64,000 nucleotides of DNA, taken from contig NZ_CP083388.1 in assembly GCF_020042285.1 (NCBI RefSeq), positions 3,684,001 through 3,748,000 of the forward strand. The letters are read 5' to 3'. Positions within the stretch are counted from its first letter, which is position 1, and each line of letters opens with the position of its first letter. This document shows, piece after piece, positions 54,590-62,690 of this stretch. The translations under genes were made by a program, and so were the position numbers. The notes below the pieces were generated by a model. It was given only the letters and a program-made list of their open reading frames with translations, made no database searches and had not been told where the DNA came from. The DNA is from Ferruginibacter albus. GTDB lineage: Bacteria; Bacteroidota; Bacteroidia; Chitinophagales; Chitinophagaceae.

Positions 54590-54597
54590 CAAAGATA
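54590..54597 (-). promoter_or_regulatory. -7 element TATCTTTG of mnmG
   Basis: An exact TAnnTTTG match whose end is 6 nt before the mnmG ATG; the transcript would be nearly leaderless. The -33 region is TTTT. Confidence 0.45.
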
Positions 54598-54629
54598 CAA
54601 TTTGAAAAGGCTTTCTAAAAAAGACGATA

Positions 54630-54645
54630 TGTTTCCCGTGAAACA
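54630..54645. promoter_or_regulatory. parS-like ParB binding site 1
   Basis: The 16-mer TGTTTCCCGTGAAACA differs by one base from the palindrome TGTTTCACGTGAAACA, the widely conserved centromere consensus. It lies just upstream of mnmG. Confidence 0.55.
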
Positions 54646-54661
54646 TATTGAATGATGAAAA

Positions 54662-55096
54662 TCAATGTTTCATGTGGAACCTTTTAAAGTAAGATTTGAG
54701 ATACTGGTTCTCTCTTTTTCTCATAGCGGCAATCTCGGCTTTGGACTTATCCTTGTATCCGCACAAATGCAATGCACCATGAAAAATTACCCTATGAAGC
54801 TCTTCTATAAAGGACGTGTTATGATTTTGAGCATTTTCTTTAACCCGATCGATACTAATATATACTTCTCCAGAAATTGAATTGGAAGAAGACAGGTCGA
54901 AGGTTAAAATATCTGTATAATAATTATGGTTAAGGAAGTTTTTATTCATTTCAAGAACCTCTTTATCTGAAGTAAAAATATATACCAGGGATTCCAGTTT
55001 ATGGTTTTCCTTCCTGAACAATTGTTCAACAAAGAGCTTCAATTTATTCCTGTCTTTTAAATTTGTCTTTTGCGGAAAAAAGAATTTAATCTTCAT
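54662..55096 (-). CDS. ybeY: Endoribonuclease YbeY (rRNA maturation)
   Basis: 144 residues. The metal motif is H-G-A-L-H-L-C-G-Y-K-D; the third ligand, usually His in G-Y-D-H, is Asp here. Also D-I-L-T-F-D-L-S and M-R-x-R-E-N. Processes 16S rRNA 3' ends and takes part in ribosome quality control. The last codons overlap a parS-like site. Upstream is the divergent FeoA gene. Confidence 0.9.
   Translation of the reverse strand: MKIKFFFPQKTNLKDRNKLKLFVEQLFRKENHKLESLVYIFTSDKEVLEMNKNFLNHNYYTDILTFDLSSSNSISGEVYISIDRVKENAQNHNTSFIEELHRVIFHGALHLCGYKDKSKAEIAAMRKRENQYLKSYFKRFHMKH
54666..54681. promoter_or_regulatory. parS-like ParB binding site 2
   Basis: TGTTTCATGTGGAACC has two or three differences from the parS palindrome and lies 20 bp after site 1, inside the last codons of ybeY. 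It is called mainly because of its closeness to site 1. Confidence 0.4.
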
Positions 55097-55139
55097 TGTA
55101 TTTTTCGTAAATCGAAATTATAGAACAAAAGCGAATGAA

Positions 55140-55147
55140 TAAATTTG
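55140..55147 (+). promoter_or_regulatory. -7 element TAAATTTG before FeoA
   Basis: An exact TAnnTTTG match 16 bp before the FeoA ATG. The -33 box is not evident. Confidence 0.4.
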
Positions 55148-55163
55148 CAGATTAATAGATGAC

Positions 55164-55415
55164 ATGCAAAAAAGGCTATCGGAAATAGAAGTGGGCAAAA
55201 CTGTTATAATTACCTCTTTTGAAAAAGATGATATTTTTCTCAAATTAATGGAGATGGGATGTGTTCCCGGCGAAACAATTCTCGTTGATCAAAAAGCTCC
55301 GCTAGGAGACCCGATTTCAATATTAGTCGCGGGCTATAATTTAAGTCTTCGCATCAGCGAAGCCGATAATATCTGGGTAGAAGAAGTAAGCATTGCATCT
55401 AATTCTAATAAATAA
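55164..55415 (+). CDS. feoA: FeoA domain protein
   Basis: 83 residues: an SH3-like FeoA domain (L-S-E-I-E-V-G-K-T-V-I-I, L-M-E-M-G-C-V-P-G-E, I-L-V-A-G-Y-N-L-S-L-R). In other species it assists FeoB in ferrous iron uptake. There is no FeoB gene nearby: it is followed 17 bp later by nadD, so a distant FeoB or a different regulatory role is possible. Confidence 0.88.
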   Translation: MQKRLSEIEVGKTVIITSFEKDDIFLKLMEMGCVPGETILVDQKAPLGDPISILVAGYNLSLRISEADNIWVEEVSIASNSNK

Positions 55416-55432
55416 TTGATTATCAATTTATT

Positions 55433-56002
55433 ATGAAAATAGGATTGTATTTTGGCTCTTTTAACCCTATTCATATTGGTCACCTTATTATTGCAAGCCA
55501 TATTACCAATTTTACGTCTTTAGACCAGGTTTGGTTTGTGGTATCCCCTCAAAATCCGTTAAAGCCCTCCTCCTCTTTATTAAATGAATATCATCGATTG
55601 CATTTTGTACAATTAGCCATTGAGGGTGAAAGTAAATTAAAAGCAAGTGATGTAGAGTTTCATTTACCTAAGCCATCTTATACGGTAGATACCCTGGCTT
55701 ATTTAAAAGAAAAATATCCTCAACACGAATTTGCTGTGATAATGGGTGCTGATAGCTTCAGCAATATCAGCAACTGGAAAAATTATGAGGTGTTGTTAAA
55801 AAACAATTCCATCTATATTTATAAAAGGAAAGGATTTGAAATTACAGATGCTTTAGGGGCTGATATTATTTTATTGGAAGCTCCCATCTTAGATATATCA
55901 TCTACACATATTCGCAATCTTATTAAAACCGGAAAATCTACAAGATATTTATTACCTGATGTTGTAAATAATGAAATAGAAAAAAACAACTATTATAAAT
56001 AG
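55433..56002 (+). CDS. nadD: Nicotinate-nucleotide adenylyltransferase
   Basis: 189 residues. Nucleotidyltransferase motif F-G-S-F-N-P-I-H-I-G-H at the N-terminus and the late motif D-I-S-S-T-H-I-R-N. Makes deamido-NAD from nicotinate mononucleotide and ATP. It is the second gene after feoA and converges with chrA 10 bp away. Confidence 0.95.
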   Translation: MKIGLYFGSFNPIHIGHLIIASHITNFTSLDQVWFVVSPQNPLKPSSSLLNEYHRLHFVQLAIEGESKLKASDVEFHLPKPSYTVDTLAYLKEKYPQHEFAVIMGADSFSNISNWKNYEVLLKNNSIYIYKRKGFEITDALGADIILLEAPILDISSTHIRNLIKTGKSTRYLLPDVVNNEIEKNNYYK

Positions 56003-56012
56003 AGGGCTGCTG

Positions 56013-57269
56013 TTACATTGAAAATATCCAACCAATAAATAAGCAGAATAAAACAATTACCGGGGCGGGTAATTTTTTAATATGTAGTGTTCCAAATGTT
56101 CCTACAATAACCATTACATTAATTATGCTTAAACTATTCAAGTGGTTCACCGATACGCCTCGTAATAAGTATAAAGTAGCTGCCCACATTAAGCCCACTA
56201 CTACTGCATTTATTCCTTCCAATGCACGATACACTACCACAAACTTTTTAAGATTATGCCATACAGGATAAAAAAACAAAACCAGTAAGGCGCTTGGTAA
56301 AAAAATTGCAATTGAACCAATTACACAACCCAGAATGTGCATTTCTGTTCCATCGTTTTTTAATGCCAGCCCTCCTGTATATGAGGCTATAGAAAAAACA
56401 GGTCCGGGTATGGCTCTTACCATCCCTGCACCGGTCATAAGCTCATTCTTATCAATGATGATTCTGTTCTCTTTTTTTTCTGCCACCGTCATTGATGCAG
56501 GACGTGCAACATACTGATCCAGCATCATTGGAATTAATACATCGCCGCCACCAAAAACAAAACTTCCAAAGCGATAAAAGTTTTCAAATAAATTGTACGC
56601 TTTTCTTTCCGGCCAATCCTGTTTGCGTGCTGTTTCTGAAAGAACTCCGGCAATGATAAATATCAGCACAAACAACCAAATATTTGTCCAGCGAATATGT
56701 TTAGGCCGAACTATTTCCTTTTCCGGAATACGCTTATCACTGAAATTAGTAGCAACACCACCTACAACTATTAATATCGGGAATACCCAGGGCGTTTTAA
56801 AATATAAATATGTTATCGACATTGAAACCATCATGATTATTTGCGTGATGGTGTTGTGGATAGAGATCTTAAATGTTTTTACTGCTGCATAAGCTAAAAA
56901 GCCGATCGCCATTGGTTGTATAAATTGGAAAACACTGCCTTGTAATTTTGTGGTACCCACTCCTGCTACTAAAAAAGAAATAACGCCCATTAAAATACAT
57001 GCCGGCAACATCCATATAATTAAAGTAAGCACGGCAAGCGGAACGCCGCCTCGTTTATATCCAATCAGTGTTAATGTTTGTGTAGAAGAAGCCCCCGGAA
57101 GCATTTGGCAAAAAGAAACATACTCCATCAATTCCTCTTTCGTTACATCTCGTCTTTTGTCTACAAAGGTTTTCATCATCATACCGAGATGCCCCTGCGG
57201 ACCGCCAAATGCAGTAATGCTGTGTAAAAAAACAGCTCGTAAAAATGGTATGTGTCTAAGCAAACGCAA
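56013..57269 (-). CDS. chrA: ChrA family chromate transporter (two-domain)
   Basis: 418 residues with the long-chain arrangement of two CHR domains, about 10-12 membrane helices. The first CHR motif reads [11 protein letters not shown], the second [10 protein letters not shown]. Start TTG in the sequence TTG CGT TTG CTT, no ATG being available. In known members it exports chromate; many Bacteroidota ChrA-like proteins have untested substrates, so chromate is not certain. Confidence 0.85.
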   Translation of the reverse strand: MRLLRHIPFLRAVFLHSITAFGGPQGHLGMMMKTFVDKRRDVTKEELMEYVSFCQMLPGASSTQTLTLIGYKRGGVPLAVLTLIIWMLPACILMGVISFLVAGVGTTKLQGSVFQFIQPMAIGFLAYAAVKTFKISIHNTITQIIMMVSMSITYLYFKTPWVFPILIVVGGVATNFSDKRIPEKEIVRPKHIRWTNIWLFVLIFIIAGVLSETARKQDWPERKAYNLFENFYRFGSFVFGGGDVLIPMMLDQYVARPASMTVAEKKENRIIIDKNELMTGAGMVRAIPGPVFSIASYTGGLALKNDGTEMHILGCVIGSIAIFLPSALLVLFFYPVWHNLKKFVVVYRALEGINAVVVGLMWAATLYLLRGVSVNHLNSLSIINVMVIVGTFGTLHIKKLPAPVIVLFCLFIGWIFSM

Positions 57270-57293
57270 GGTTAAACTCTTGCAAAGATGTGC

Positions 57294-58235
57294 TTATTTT
57301 TTTAATCCGATTTCTCTTAATCTTTCATCCAAATATTCTCCTGCAGTTGCATCATCATACGCTTTTGGGTGTTCTGCATTGATACAAGTATCCAAACACT
57401 GTAAGCTCATGCTGGATTTGGGATGAAGAAAGAATGGAATAGAAAACCTTGAGGTGTGCCATAATTCCCTTGGAGGATTTACGACCCTATGCGTTGTACT
57501 TCTTAATTTATTATTGGTAAGCCGTTGCAACATATCGCCCACATTCACCACTATTTGTTCCGGCAACGAGGTTACGCCCACCCATTCATTTTGCTTAGTA
57601 AGAATCTGCAAGCCATCTGCAGATGCGCCAACCAATAAAGTGATCAAATTTATGTCTTCGTGTTGCTCTGCCCTGATAGCACTTTTGGGTTCATGCGTAA
57701 TTGGTGGATAATGTATAGAACGCAATATAGAGTTACCATTATAAACATACTCATCAAAATAATGCTCAGGAAGATCTAAATACAATGCTATTGCCTGTAA
57801 TAATGCTGTACCCGATTTTTCGAAAGCCCTGTATGCATTGGCAAATGTTTCATTGAATTCTGGAACCTCTTTTATTGGTACGTTTGGAGGATATTCTTCT
57901 TCTTTATAATTGTCTCTCGGGTTTTGTCCATATTGAAAAAATTCTTTCAGATCCGGTGCATCACTTCCCTTGGCGTGTTCCTTACCAAAGCTTGTATAAC
58001 CACGCTGACCGGCCAACTCCGGTATCTCATATTTTCTTTTTTGCTCTGATGGCAATGAAAAGAATTGCTGTACATAATTATACAGGTCTGCTATTAATTC
58101 ATCCGGCACACCGTGATTTTTTACTGCAACAAAGCCAACATCTTCATACGCTTTGCCCAACTCTTGTACAAATGCCGCTTTTCTTTTAGGATCGCCACTT
58201 AAAAATTCTGCCAGATCAACTGAAGGAATTGCCAT
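57294..58235 (-). CDS. Isopenicillin-N-synthase-family 2OG-Fe(II) oxygenase
   Basis: 313 residues of the double-stranded beta-helix fold. Iron ligands H-x-D in E-Q-H-E-D-I-N and the distal His in S-T-T-H-R-V-V; the 2-oxoglutarate-binding Arg in S-R-F-S-I-P. N-terminal DIOX_N domain. Relatives act on lipids, hormones and amino acids; the substrate is not known. It is 24 bp upstream of the ChrA start and may share its transcript. Confidence 0.87.
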   Translation of the reverse strand: MAIPSVDLAEFLSGDPKRKAAFVQELGKAYEDVGFVAVKNHGVPDELIADLYNYVQQFFSLPSEQKRKYEIPELAGQRGYTSFGKEHAKGSDAPDLKEFFQYGQNPRDNYKEEEYPPNVPIKEVPEFNETFANAYRAFEKSGTALLQAIALYLDLPEHYFDEYVYNGNSILRSIHYPPITHEPKSAIRAEQHEDINLITLLVGASADGLQILTKQNEWVGVTSLPEQIVVNVGDMLQRLTNNKLRSTTHRVVNPPRELWHTSRFSIPFFLHPKSSMSLQCLDTCINAEHPKAYDDATAGEYLDERLREIGLKK

Positions 58236-58468
58236 AACTCAATGTTTTAATTAAAAAATAAAGGGGAAATAAATTTAGTGAATATTTTATTACTACCAGA
58301 ATAAGTTGTTATTAAAAGCTTGCCTGGGTTGTTTTATTATAGAATTACAATGATAAAAAGCAAAAAATGTACAAAAGGCTAGAAAGGGCTATTTTTTATT
58401 TACCTGATTTTTTCAGCTTTACTATGCAATGAACATGTAAGCATTGATTTTACATAGTTGAAAATTTA

Positions 58469-58741
58469 CTTTACGACATTGATTTTTGCCTTAATAGTAT
58501 TGGGGCGCTACTTTACGGCATTGTTCGACTACTTAATGACGATGCCGTACAACTTAATGCTATTGCCTGCTTACTTGGTTTCATTGCCTGTTAACTTAAT
58601 GCTGTTATGATTATACTTAATGACGATGCCGTACAACTTAATGCTATTGCCGATGTACTTTATGCTGTTGCCTGCTTACTTGGTTGCCCCGTTGCATTAC
58701 TTAGTACCATTGGTTATTTACCAAGTGCCATTGCCGTAAAC
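58469..58741. repeat. 21-bp tandem repeat array, 13 units
   Basis: Thirteen consecutive units of exactly 21 bp with consensus near CTTAATGCTATTGCCTGCTTA, each starting CTT or C; a 38-nt stretch is identical at 58530-58567 and 58614-58651, a four-unit shift. A fainter unit precedes (58448-58468). It ends 29 bp before the start codon of the next gene. In one frame it reads as Y-L-M-x-L-P-x repeats, but a TGA and lack of a start argue against coding. The rest of the gap (58236-58447) shows no gene or motif. Confidence 0.85.
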
Positions 58742-58770
58742 TTTTTTATTAATTATAAAAACTAAAACAA

Positions 58771-59670
58771 ATGAATAACGAACAAAGATCCAAGCTTGAC
58801 AGCTACAACCGCATTACGAGTTTTAATACTACTCATTCGGCAGATACAAGTACTATTTCCGAATATGCGGCTGAAGCAACCGCTTTTAACAATGCACTTG
58901 CCGCCATTAATGCAGCTGCAGGAAAACAAGAAGAAGTAAACGACAGTACCGTAGTGCCTGTTGCAGATTTAAAGGCGAAGATGAGCGCTGTAATTATGCG
59001 CTTTATACAAAGGGGAATGGTTAGAGCAAGGCAAAACGGCAATGCCGAACTTGCCAACGAACTGAATGAGCCTGCCAGCTTTATTCTTTTTGCTACTAAA
59101 ACTGTTGCTGTACAGCGTGCCCAAAACCTCCGCAATTTGCTGAATAATAACCTTGGTACCCTTAGCAATATTGCTGCCTCGGATATAAGCATAATAGATG
59201 ATGCTATTGATGCCTATGATGCAATAAAAGATGTACCAAGAAGTAACGCTCAGCATAAAAAAGCTAACGGCACCGACCTGATACCTACGGGCTTTGCTAC
59301 TGCTGATGTTGCTATCGAAAATATGTACAGCCTTTTACACAGCTATTTTATTGAAAGCAAGCCGGAACTGGTAGATGAATTTACCCTTGCCAAAGAAATT
59401 ATTAATACAGGCATACGACATACATCTATTGATATAAGGATTGCTGCGGCTACAGATAATACACCTGTTGCCAATGCGGTTGTTACCAACACTAAAACCG
59501 GTAGACAATACATTACAGATGCAGCAGGCACTATACATATTAACAGACACCCTAAGGGCTATTTTACTTTTAAAACAAGCGCTGCAGGAAAACAAGACAC
59601 CACGTTAACCGATATCCATATCATCAGCGGTACCAATAATAGCTTTACTGTTATGTTACAGGATGCTTAA
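58771..59670 (+). CDS. Protein with a carboxypeptidase-regulatory-like C-terminal domain
   Basis: 299 residues without signal peptide. The first ~210 residues are helical and Ala/Asn-rich (N-N-A-L-A-A-I-N-A-A-A-G-K; L-R-N-L-L-N-N-N-L-G), the last ~80 form a beta-sandwich of the CarboxypepD_reg type (I-A-A-A-T-D-N-T-P-V-A-N-A-V-V-T-N-T). No known function. It stands directly behind the 21-bp array, which may control it. Codon use is normal for the region, in contrast to the cassette genes that follow. Confidence 0.75.
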   Translation: MNNEQRSKLDSYNRITSFNTTHSADTSTISEYAAEATAFNNALAAINAAAGKQEEVNDSTVVPVADLKAKMSAVIMRFIQRGMVRARQNGNAELANELNEPASFILFATKTVAVQRAQNLRNLLNNNLGTLSNIAASDISIIDDAIDAYDAIKDVPRSNAQHKKANGTDLIPTGFATADVAIENMYSLLHSYFIESKPELVDEFTLAKEIINTGIRHTSIDIRIAAATDNTPVANAVVTNTKTGRQYITDAAGTIHINRHPKGYFTFKTSAAGKQDTTLTDIHIISGTNNSFTVMLQDA

Positions 59671-59682
59671 TGAAAAAATAGC

Positions 59683-59717
59683 AACCCGGCGCAGGACTCT
59701 CTTCTACGCCGGGTGTT
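59683..59717. terminator. Hairpin after the 299-residue gene
   Basis: The stem ACCCGGCG/CGCCGGGT with a 15-nt loop, 13 bp after the stop. The T-run lies on the minus-strand side only, so termination on the plus strand is uncertain. Confidence 0.45.
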
Positions 59718-60054
59718 ACTTACTGACCATAACGAAGGAAACAGAAAAAGAGATTTAGGAGGAATAAACACTTTGCTATCAGACCATTTTTATTATTTTG
59801 GCGACAAACCTCGAGAATTACCACCGCACTTGTTAAAAATTGTTCGTCAAGGACAAGGGCATAAATCTACCGCCAACCAACCTTATTTTCACGACTTTGT
59901 CGATTGGATATTAAAGCAAACGGACGCAAAAAATATATTGTTTTCAGAACCAAACGACAGACATTTATTTACGTTAGACAGTGACTATATAGGCAAGTGT
60001 GCAATTAGAGATAAAGAACTTGACGAGATTGACGAAGAAATTGAAAACGAATAA
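59713..60054 (+). pseudogene. Fragment of a Nmad2-like gene, 5' part missing
   Basis: The frame is open back to the end of the previous gene but has no ATG (a GTG gives 113 residues). It contains L-G-G-I-N-T-L-L-S-D-H-F-Y-Y-F-G and I-V-R-Q-G-Q-G-H-K-S, as in the C-terminal half of nucleotide-modification-associated (Nmad2) proteins, which are about twice as long. Its first codons touch the hairpin at 59683-59717. The left end of the cassette array probably truncated it. Followed by the first attC-like repeat. Confidence 0.5.
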
Positions 60055-60059
60055 AGCGA

Positions 60060-60259
60060 ACGCACAACATTGGGTTTGCTGCAAGTGTGGCTGACGAATA
60101 AACCCTCATCGTCCTGTTCGCTATTCAGCTTCAGTTCCGGCTGAAGTAACACGGATGAACTGTAGAATATGTTTTCAACTTTTGTAACTTTACTCGGCAG
60201 CGGTTCGGGCAGACGGAATACTATTCCCACACCTGCAGCAAGCCCTGGACGTTGGTGGC
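60060..60259 (+). repeat. attC-like site 1
   Basis: Starts ACGCACAAC, then L-type GGGTTTGCTGCA, long variable middle, L' TGCAGCAAGCCC, ends GTTGGTGGC. The matching start GTTGTGCGT is not found upstream: its cassette is truncated on the left. Confidence 0.7.
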
Positions 60260-60281
60260 AAGCTGAACAGCTCTTTTCTGA

Positions 60282-60689
60282 ATGAATACTCTAGACACTA
60301 TAATTTTAGCTTTGGGAATCGGTTTTAGTTTTCTAATCATCTATTGGATTGACAATGGGATGCAAATTAAATTGCAACTATATTTTTTTCTTGCAGCAAT
60401 AATTCCACTTTTAGTTTATGCGTTTTTACCAAATAAATCAAGTTTTGAATACCTCAATTGGGGCTTTTTAAGTTTGCCAGGTATTACCATCGCTTTGTAC
60501 AATTTATTAAACTTAATTTCCTGGAAAGTAAATAAAAGAGAGTTTAGGTTGAAGATTAAAAATTCAAGAAACATATATAATGATAACACAAACTGGACAG
60601 ATCGTCTATTTTCTTTCATTTTAATAATTAATTTTTTTGTCTGTCCAATTTCAATTGCTTTTTTCTTAAAGCAAATAGTGGGGCAGTAG
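60282..60689 (+). CDS. Cassette gene: four-helix membrane protein
   Basis: 135 residues with about four hydrophobic segments (I-I-L-A-L-G-I-G-F-S-F-L-I-I-Y, Y-F-F-L-A-A-I-I-P-L-L-V-Y-A-F, F-S-F-I-L-I-I-N-F-F-V-C-P-I). Not recognised. It starts 31 bp after the attC-like core, typical cassette spacing. Its 3' end abuts a truncated repeat (60694-60721), so the natural C-terminus could have been changed by the deletion. Confidence 0.6.
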   Translation: MNTLDTIILALGIGFSFLIIYWIDNGMQIKLQLYFFLAAIIPLLVYAFLPNKSSFEYLNWGFLSLPGITIALYNLLNLISWKVNKREFRLKIKNSRNIYNDNTNWTDRLFSFILIINFFVCPISIAFFLKQIVGQ

Positions 60690-60693
60690 AAAG

Positions 60694-60721
60694 CCTGCAG
60701 CAATACTGGTTCGTTGGCGGT
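60694..60721 (+). repeat. Truncated attC-like site
   Basis: Only the right end is left: CCTGCAGCAA followed by a core GTTGGCGGT; R'', L'' and the middle are gone. The complement GCCACCAAC, expected for the preceding cassette start GTTGGTGGC, is absent, in agreement with a deletion. Confidence 0.55.
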
Positions 60722-60778
60722 AATTTTTTTCGGGCACCGTATGTAATTTGACAAGCCGTATCATCTTGACAAAAAATC

Positions 60779-61678
60779 ATGATTAAATATTTTTCAGTTT
60801 GCTTCCTTTTGTTGACATTTTGCTCATTCAGACTTTTCGCCAGTCCTCAAATGCCTGACTATATAATTTTCAAAGGCGATACTATTGCGACTTACAACCT
60901 GATTTTAGAACAGTACTTACAAAGACATGACACTACAAAAACTGAACAGTTATTTGGTTTAAGTTTTAGAAATAGTACAGATGGAAGTTTTTCATTCAAT
61001 TGCTGGAGAGGCTATCAGGCAATATATAAAATTGACAATGACAGCCTATTTCTTGTGGGCATAATAAATTGTGGGGAGCGAAGAAATGGAACTATTGATA
61101 AAGTGGCTTCATTTAAAAAAATGAAAGAAGTTTTTGGCAGCAATTTCATTAATGACAGAGTTTACATCAATTGGTTTTCAGGCGACTTAAGTTTTCCATT
61201 GACCAATAAAGTATTAAGGTGGGACGGAGTTTTTTATAAAATTTACGAAAAAGAAACAGTTGTAAATATTTCTTCAGGTAAGATTTTGAAGACAGAAAAT
61301 GTTGAAAATTACGTTGACAATCCAAAAGCCATTGACAGAAAAAATAAGAACAAAGTATCAGGCATTTTGTTCAAGAAAATTAAAAAAGCAAAATGGATTA
61401 GCATTGACAGCATTGATTGCTCTGAAAAATATTTAGTGACAATTGGTAGAGATGGAAAGGTTTCAAAAGTAACAATGCTTGGATACCAATCACAAGACAC
61501 CATTGACAAATACTGGGAAAGGAATGAATATGACTATTGCATCAACACTATTTTCAATTCTTTAAGTAAGTTGCAATTTGACATAATTAAAGACAAAGGA
61601 AAACCGATTTCGGAAGACATTTATATTGAAATTTGGTTTGACGAAAAAAAGGGAAAGATTGAAAATTGGACACACTAA
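60779..61678 (+). CDS. Cassette gene: exported hypothetical protein
   Basis: 299 residues with a signal peptide (V-C-F-L-L-L-T-F-C-S-F-R-L-F-A-S). The mature part is beta-rich and charged, with four or more cysteines, and ends F-D-E-K-K-G-K-I-E-N-W-T-H. No domain recognised. It begins 66 bp after the core GTT and is followed after 7 bp by attC-like site 2. Confidence 0.65.
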   Translation: MIKYFSVCFLLLTFCSFRLFASPQMPDYIIFKGDTIATYNLILEQYLQRHDTTKTEQLFGLSFRNSTDGSFSFNCWRGYQAIYKIDNDSLFLVGIINCGERRNGTIDKVASFKKMKEVFGSNFINDRVYINWFSGDLSFPLTNKVLRWDGVFYKIYEKETVVNISSGKILKTENVENYVDNPKAIDRKNKNKVSGILFKKIKKAKWISIDSIDCSEKYLVTIGRDGKVSKVTMLGYQSQDTIDKYWERNEYDYCINTIFNSLSKLQFDIIKDKGKPISEDIYIEIWFDEKKGKIENWTH

Positions 61679-61685
61679 TAAAACT

Positions 61686-61885
61686 ACCGCCAACATGGGG
61701 TTTGTTGCAAGTGTGGCTGACGAATAAATCCTCATCGTTCTGTTCGCTATTCAGCTTCGGTTTGGGCTGAAGTAACACGGATGAACTGTAGAATATATTT
61801 TCAACTTTTGTAACTTTACTCGGCAGCGGTTCGGGCAGACGAATATAAAATGCCACACCTGCAGCAAGCCCTTGCCGTTGTGCGT
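61686..61885 (+). repeat. attC-like site 2
   Basis: Starts ACCGCCAAC (exact complement of this cassette's GTTGGCGGT at 60713), L'' GGGGTTTGTTGCA, ends TGCAGCAAGCCC-TTGCC-GTTGTGCGT. About 200 nt. Confidence 0.75.
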
Positions 61886-61937
61886 CATTTTACAGACCAT
61901 TACGCTGACAGAAATTTGCAAACAAATCTTATGACAA

Positions 61938-62420
61938 ATGTTGAAACTCTATAAACTGATTGACAACAAACTTCATTACTGGGAAACTTGGGATAAAGAC
62001 GACAAAACGGGAATTGTTCATTGGGGAATAGTTGGCGAACGAGGGCAAGACAAAGAAGTTAAATCTGGACTTTTGACAAACTTTAGAAAATCAATTCAGA
62101 AAGAAATTGACGAAAAAGTTAAAGACGGTTATTCAGAATTCGATGAAGACAATATCGCCTTTTTAGAAATAGAGTATATTATTGACGGTTTTGGTACAGA
62201 CAAAGACTTAGACAAGCGACATAGATTAGAAGAAAAAATGGACGAAGTGCTTGGTTGGACAGGACTTGGACATACAGACGGGGGAAGCATTGGAAGTGGG
62301 ACAATGGAAGTTGGTTGCGTTGTGGTTGACTTTGATATTGCAAAAAAGGTTATAGAACACAGTATAACAAACACTGAATTTTCTGACTACTCACGCATTT
62401 TCAAAATGGACACAGACTAA
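61938..62420 (+). CDS. Cassette gene: WGR-like domain protein
   Basis: 160 residues. The N-terminal region L-Y-K-L-I-D-N-K-L-H-Y-W-E-T-W...V-H-W-G-I-V-G-E-R-G-Q resembles the WGR domain of PARPs and related DNA-binding proteins. The C-terminal half (L-G-W-T-G-L-G-H-T-D-G-G-S-I-G-S-G-T-M-E) is of unknown type. Soluble; a DNA- or nucleotide-related function is only suggested. It starts 61 bp after the core. Confidence 0.6.
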   Translation: MLKLYKLIDNKLHYWETWDKDDKTGIVHWGIVGERGQDKEVKSGLLTNFRKSIQKEIDEKVKDGYSEFDEDNIAFLEIEYIIDGFGTDKDLDKRHRLEEKMDEVLGWTGLGHTDGGSIGSGTMEVGCVVVDFDIAKKVIEHSITNTEFSDYSRIFKMDTD

Positions 62421-62423
62421 AAT

Positions 62424-62453
62424 GTTCGTTTTTGTCGGCGGACAAAAACGAAC
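62424..62453 (+). terminator. Perfect 13-bp hairpin at the end of the WGR-like cassette
   Basis: GTTCGTTTTTGTC and GACAAAAACGAAC pair fully around the loop GGCG. No T-run follows. It touches the R'' core of attC-like site 3. Confidence 0.5.
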
Positions 62454-62651
62454 GCACAACATCAGGTTTGCTGCAAGTCTGGCTGACGAATAAATCCTCT
62501 TCGTTTCGTTCGCTATTCAGCTTCGGTTCGGGCTGAAGTAACACGGATGAACTGTAGAATATATTTTCAACTTTTGTAACTTTACTCGGCAGCGGTTCGG
62601 GCAGACGAATATAAAATGCCACACCTGCAGCAAGCCCTTGCCGTTAGCGGC
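62452..62651 (+). repeat. attC-like site 3
   Basis: Starts ACGCACAAC (complement of this cassette's GTTGTGCGT at 61877), ends TGCAGCAAGCCC-TTGCC-GTTAGCGGC. About 200 nt; very close to sites 1 and 2 in the middle. Confidence 0.75.
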
Positions 62652-62690
62652 TATTTTTAACAAACACTCTGTTATAAAGAAAATCCATAA

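Noticed and set aside
58531-58736. 21-bp array as a gene for a 7-residue repeat peptide
   Set aside because: There is an in-frame TGA in the middle, no start codon and no signal of an upstream ORF; the period is better explained at DNA level.
59985-60230. Minus-strand ORFs of similar sequence (also 61587-61856, 62401-62622, 63321-63548) containing R-L-P-E-P-L-P
   Set aside because: They lie inside the attC-like repeats, and their similarity is that of the repeat DNA. They overlap real plus-strand genes and have no independent coding signal.
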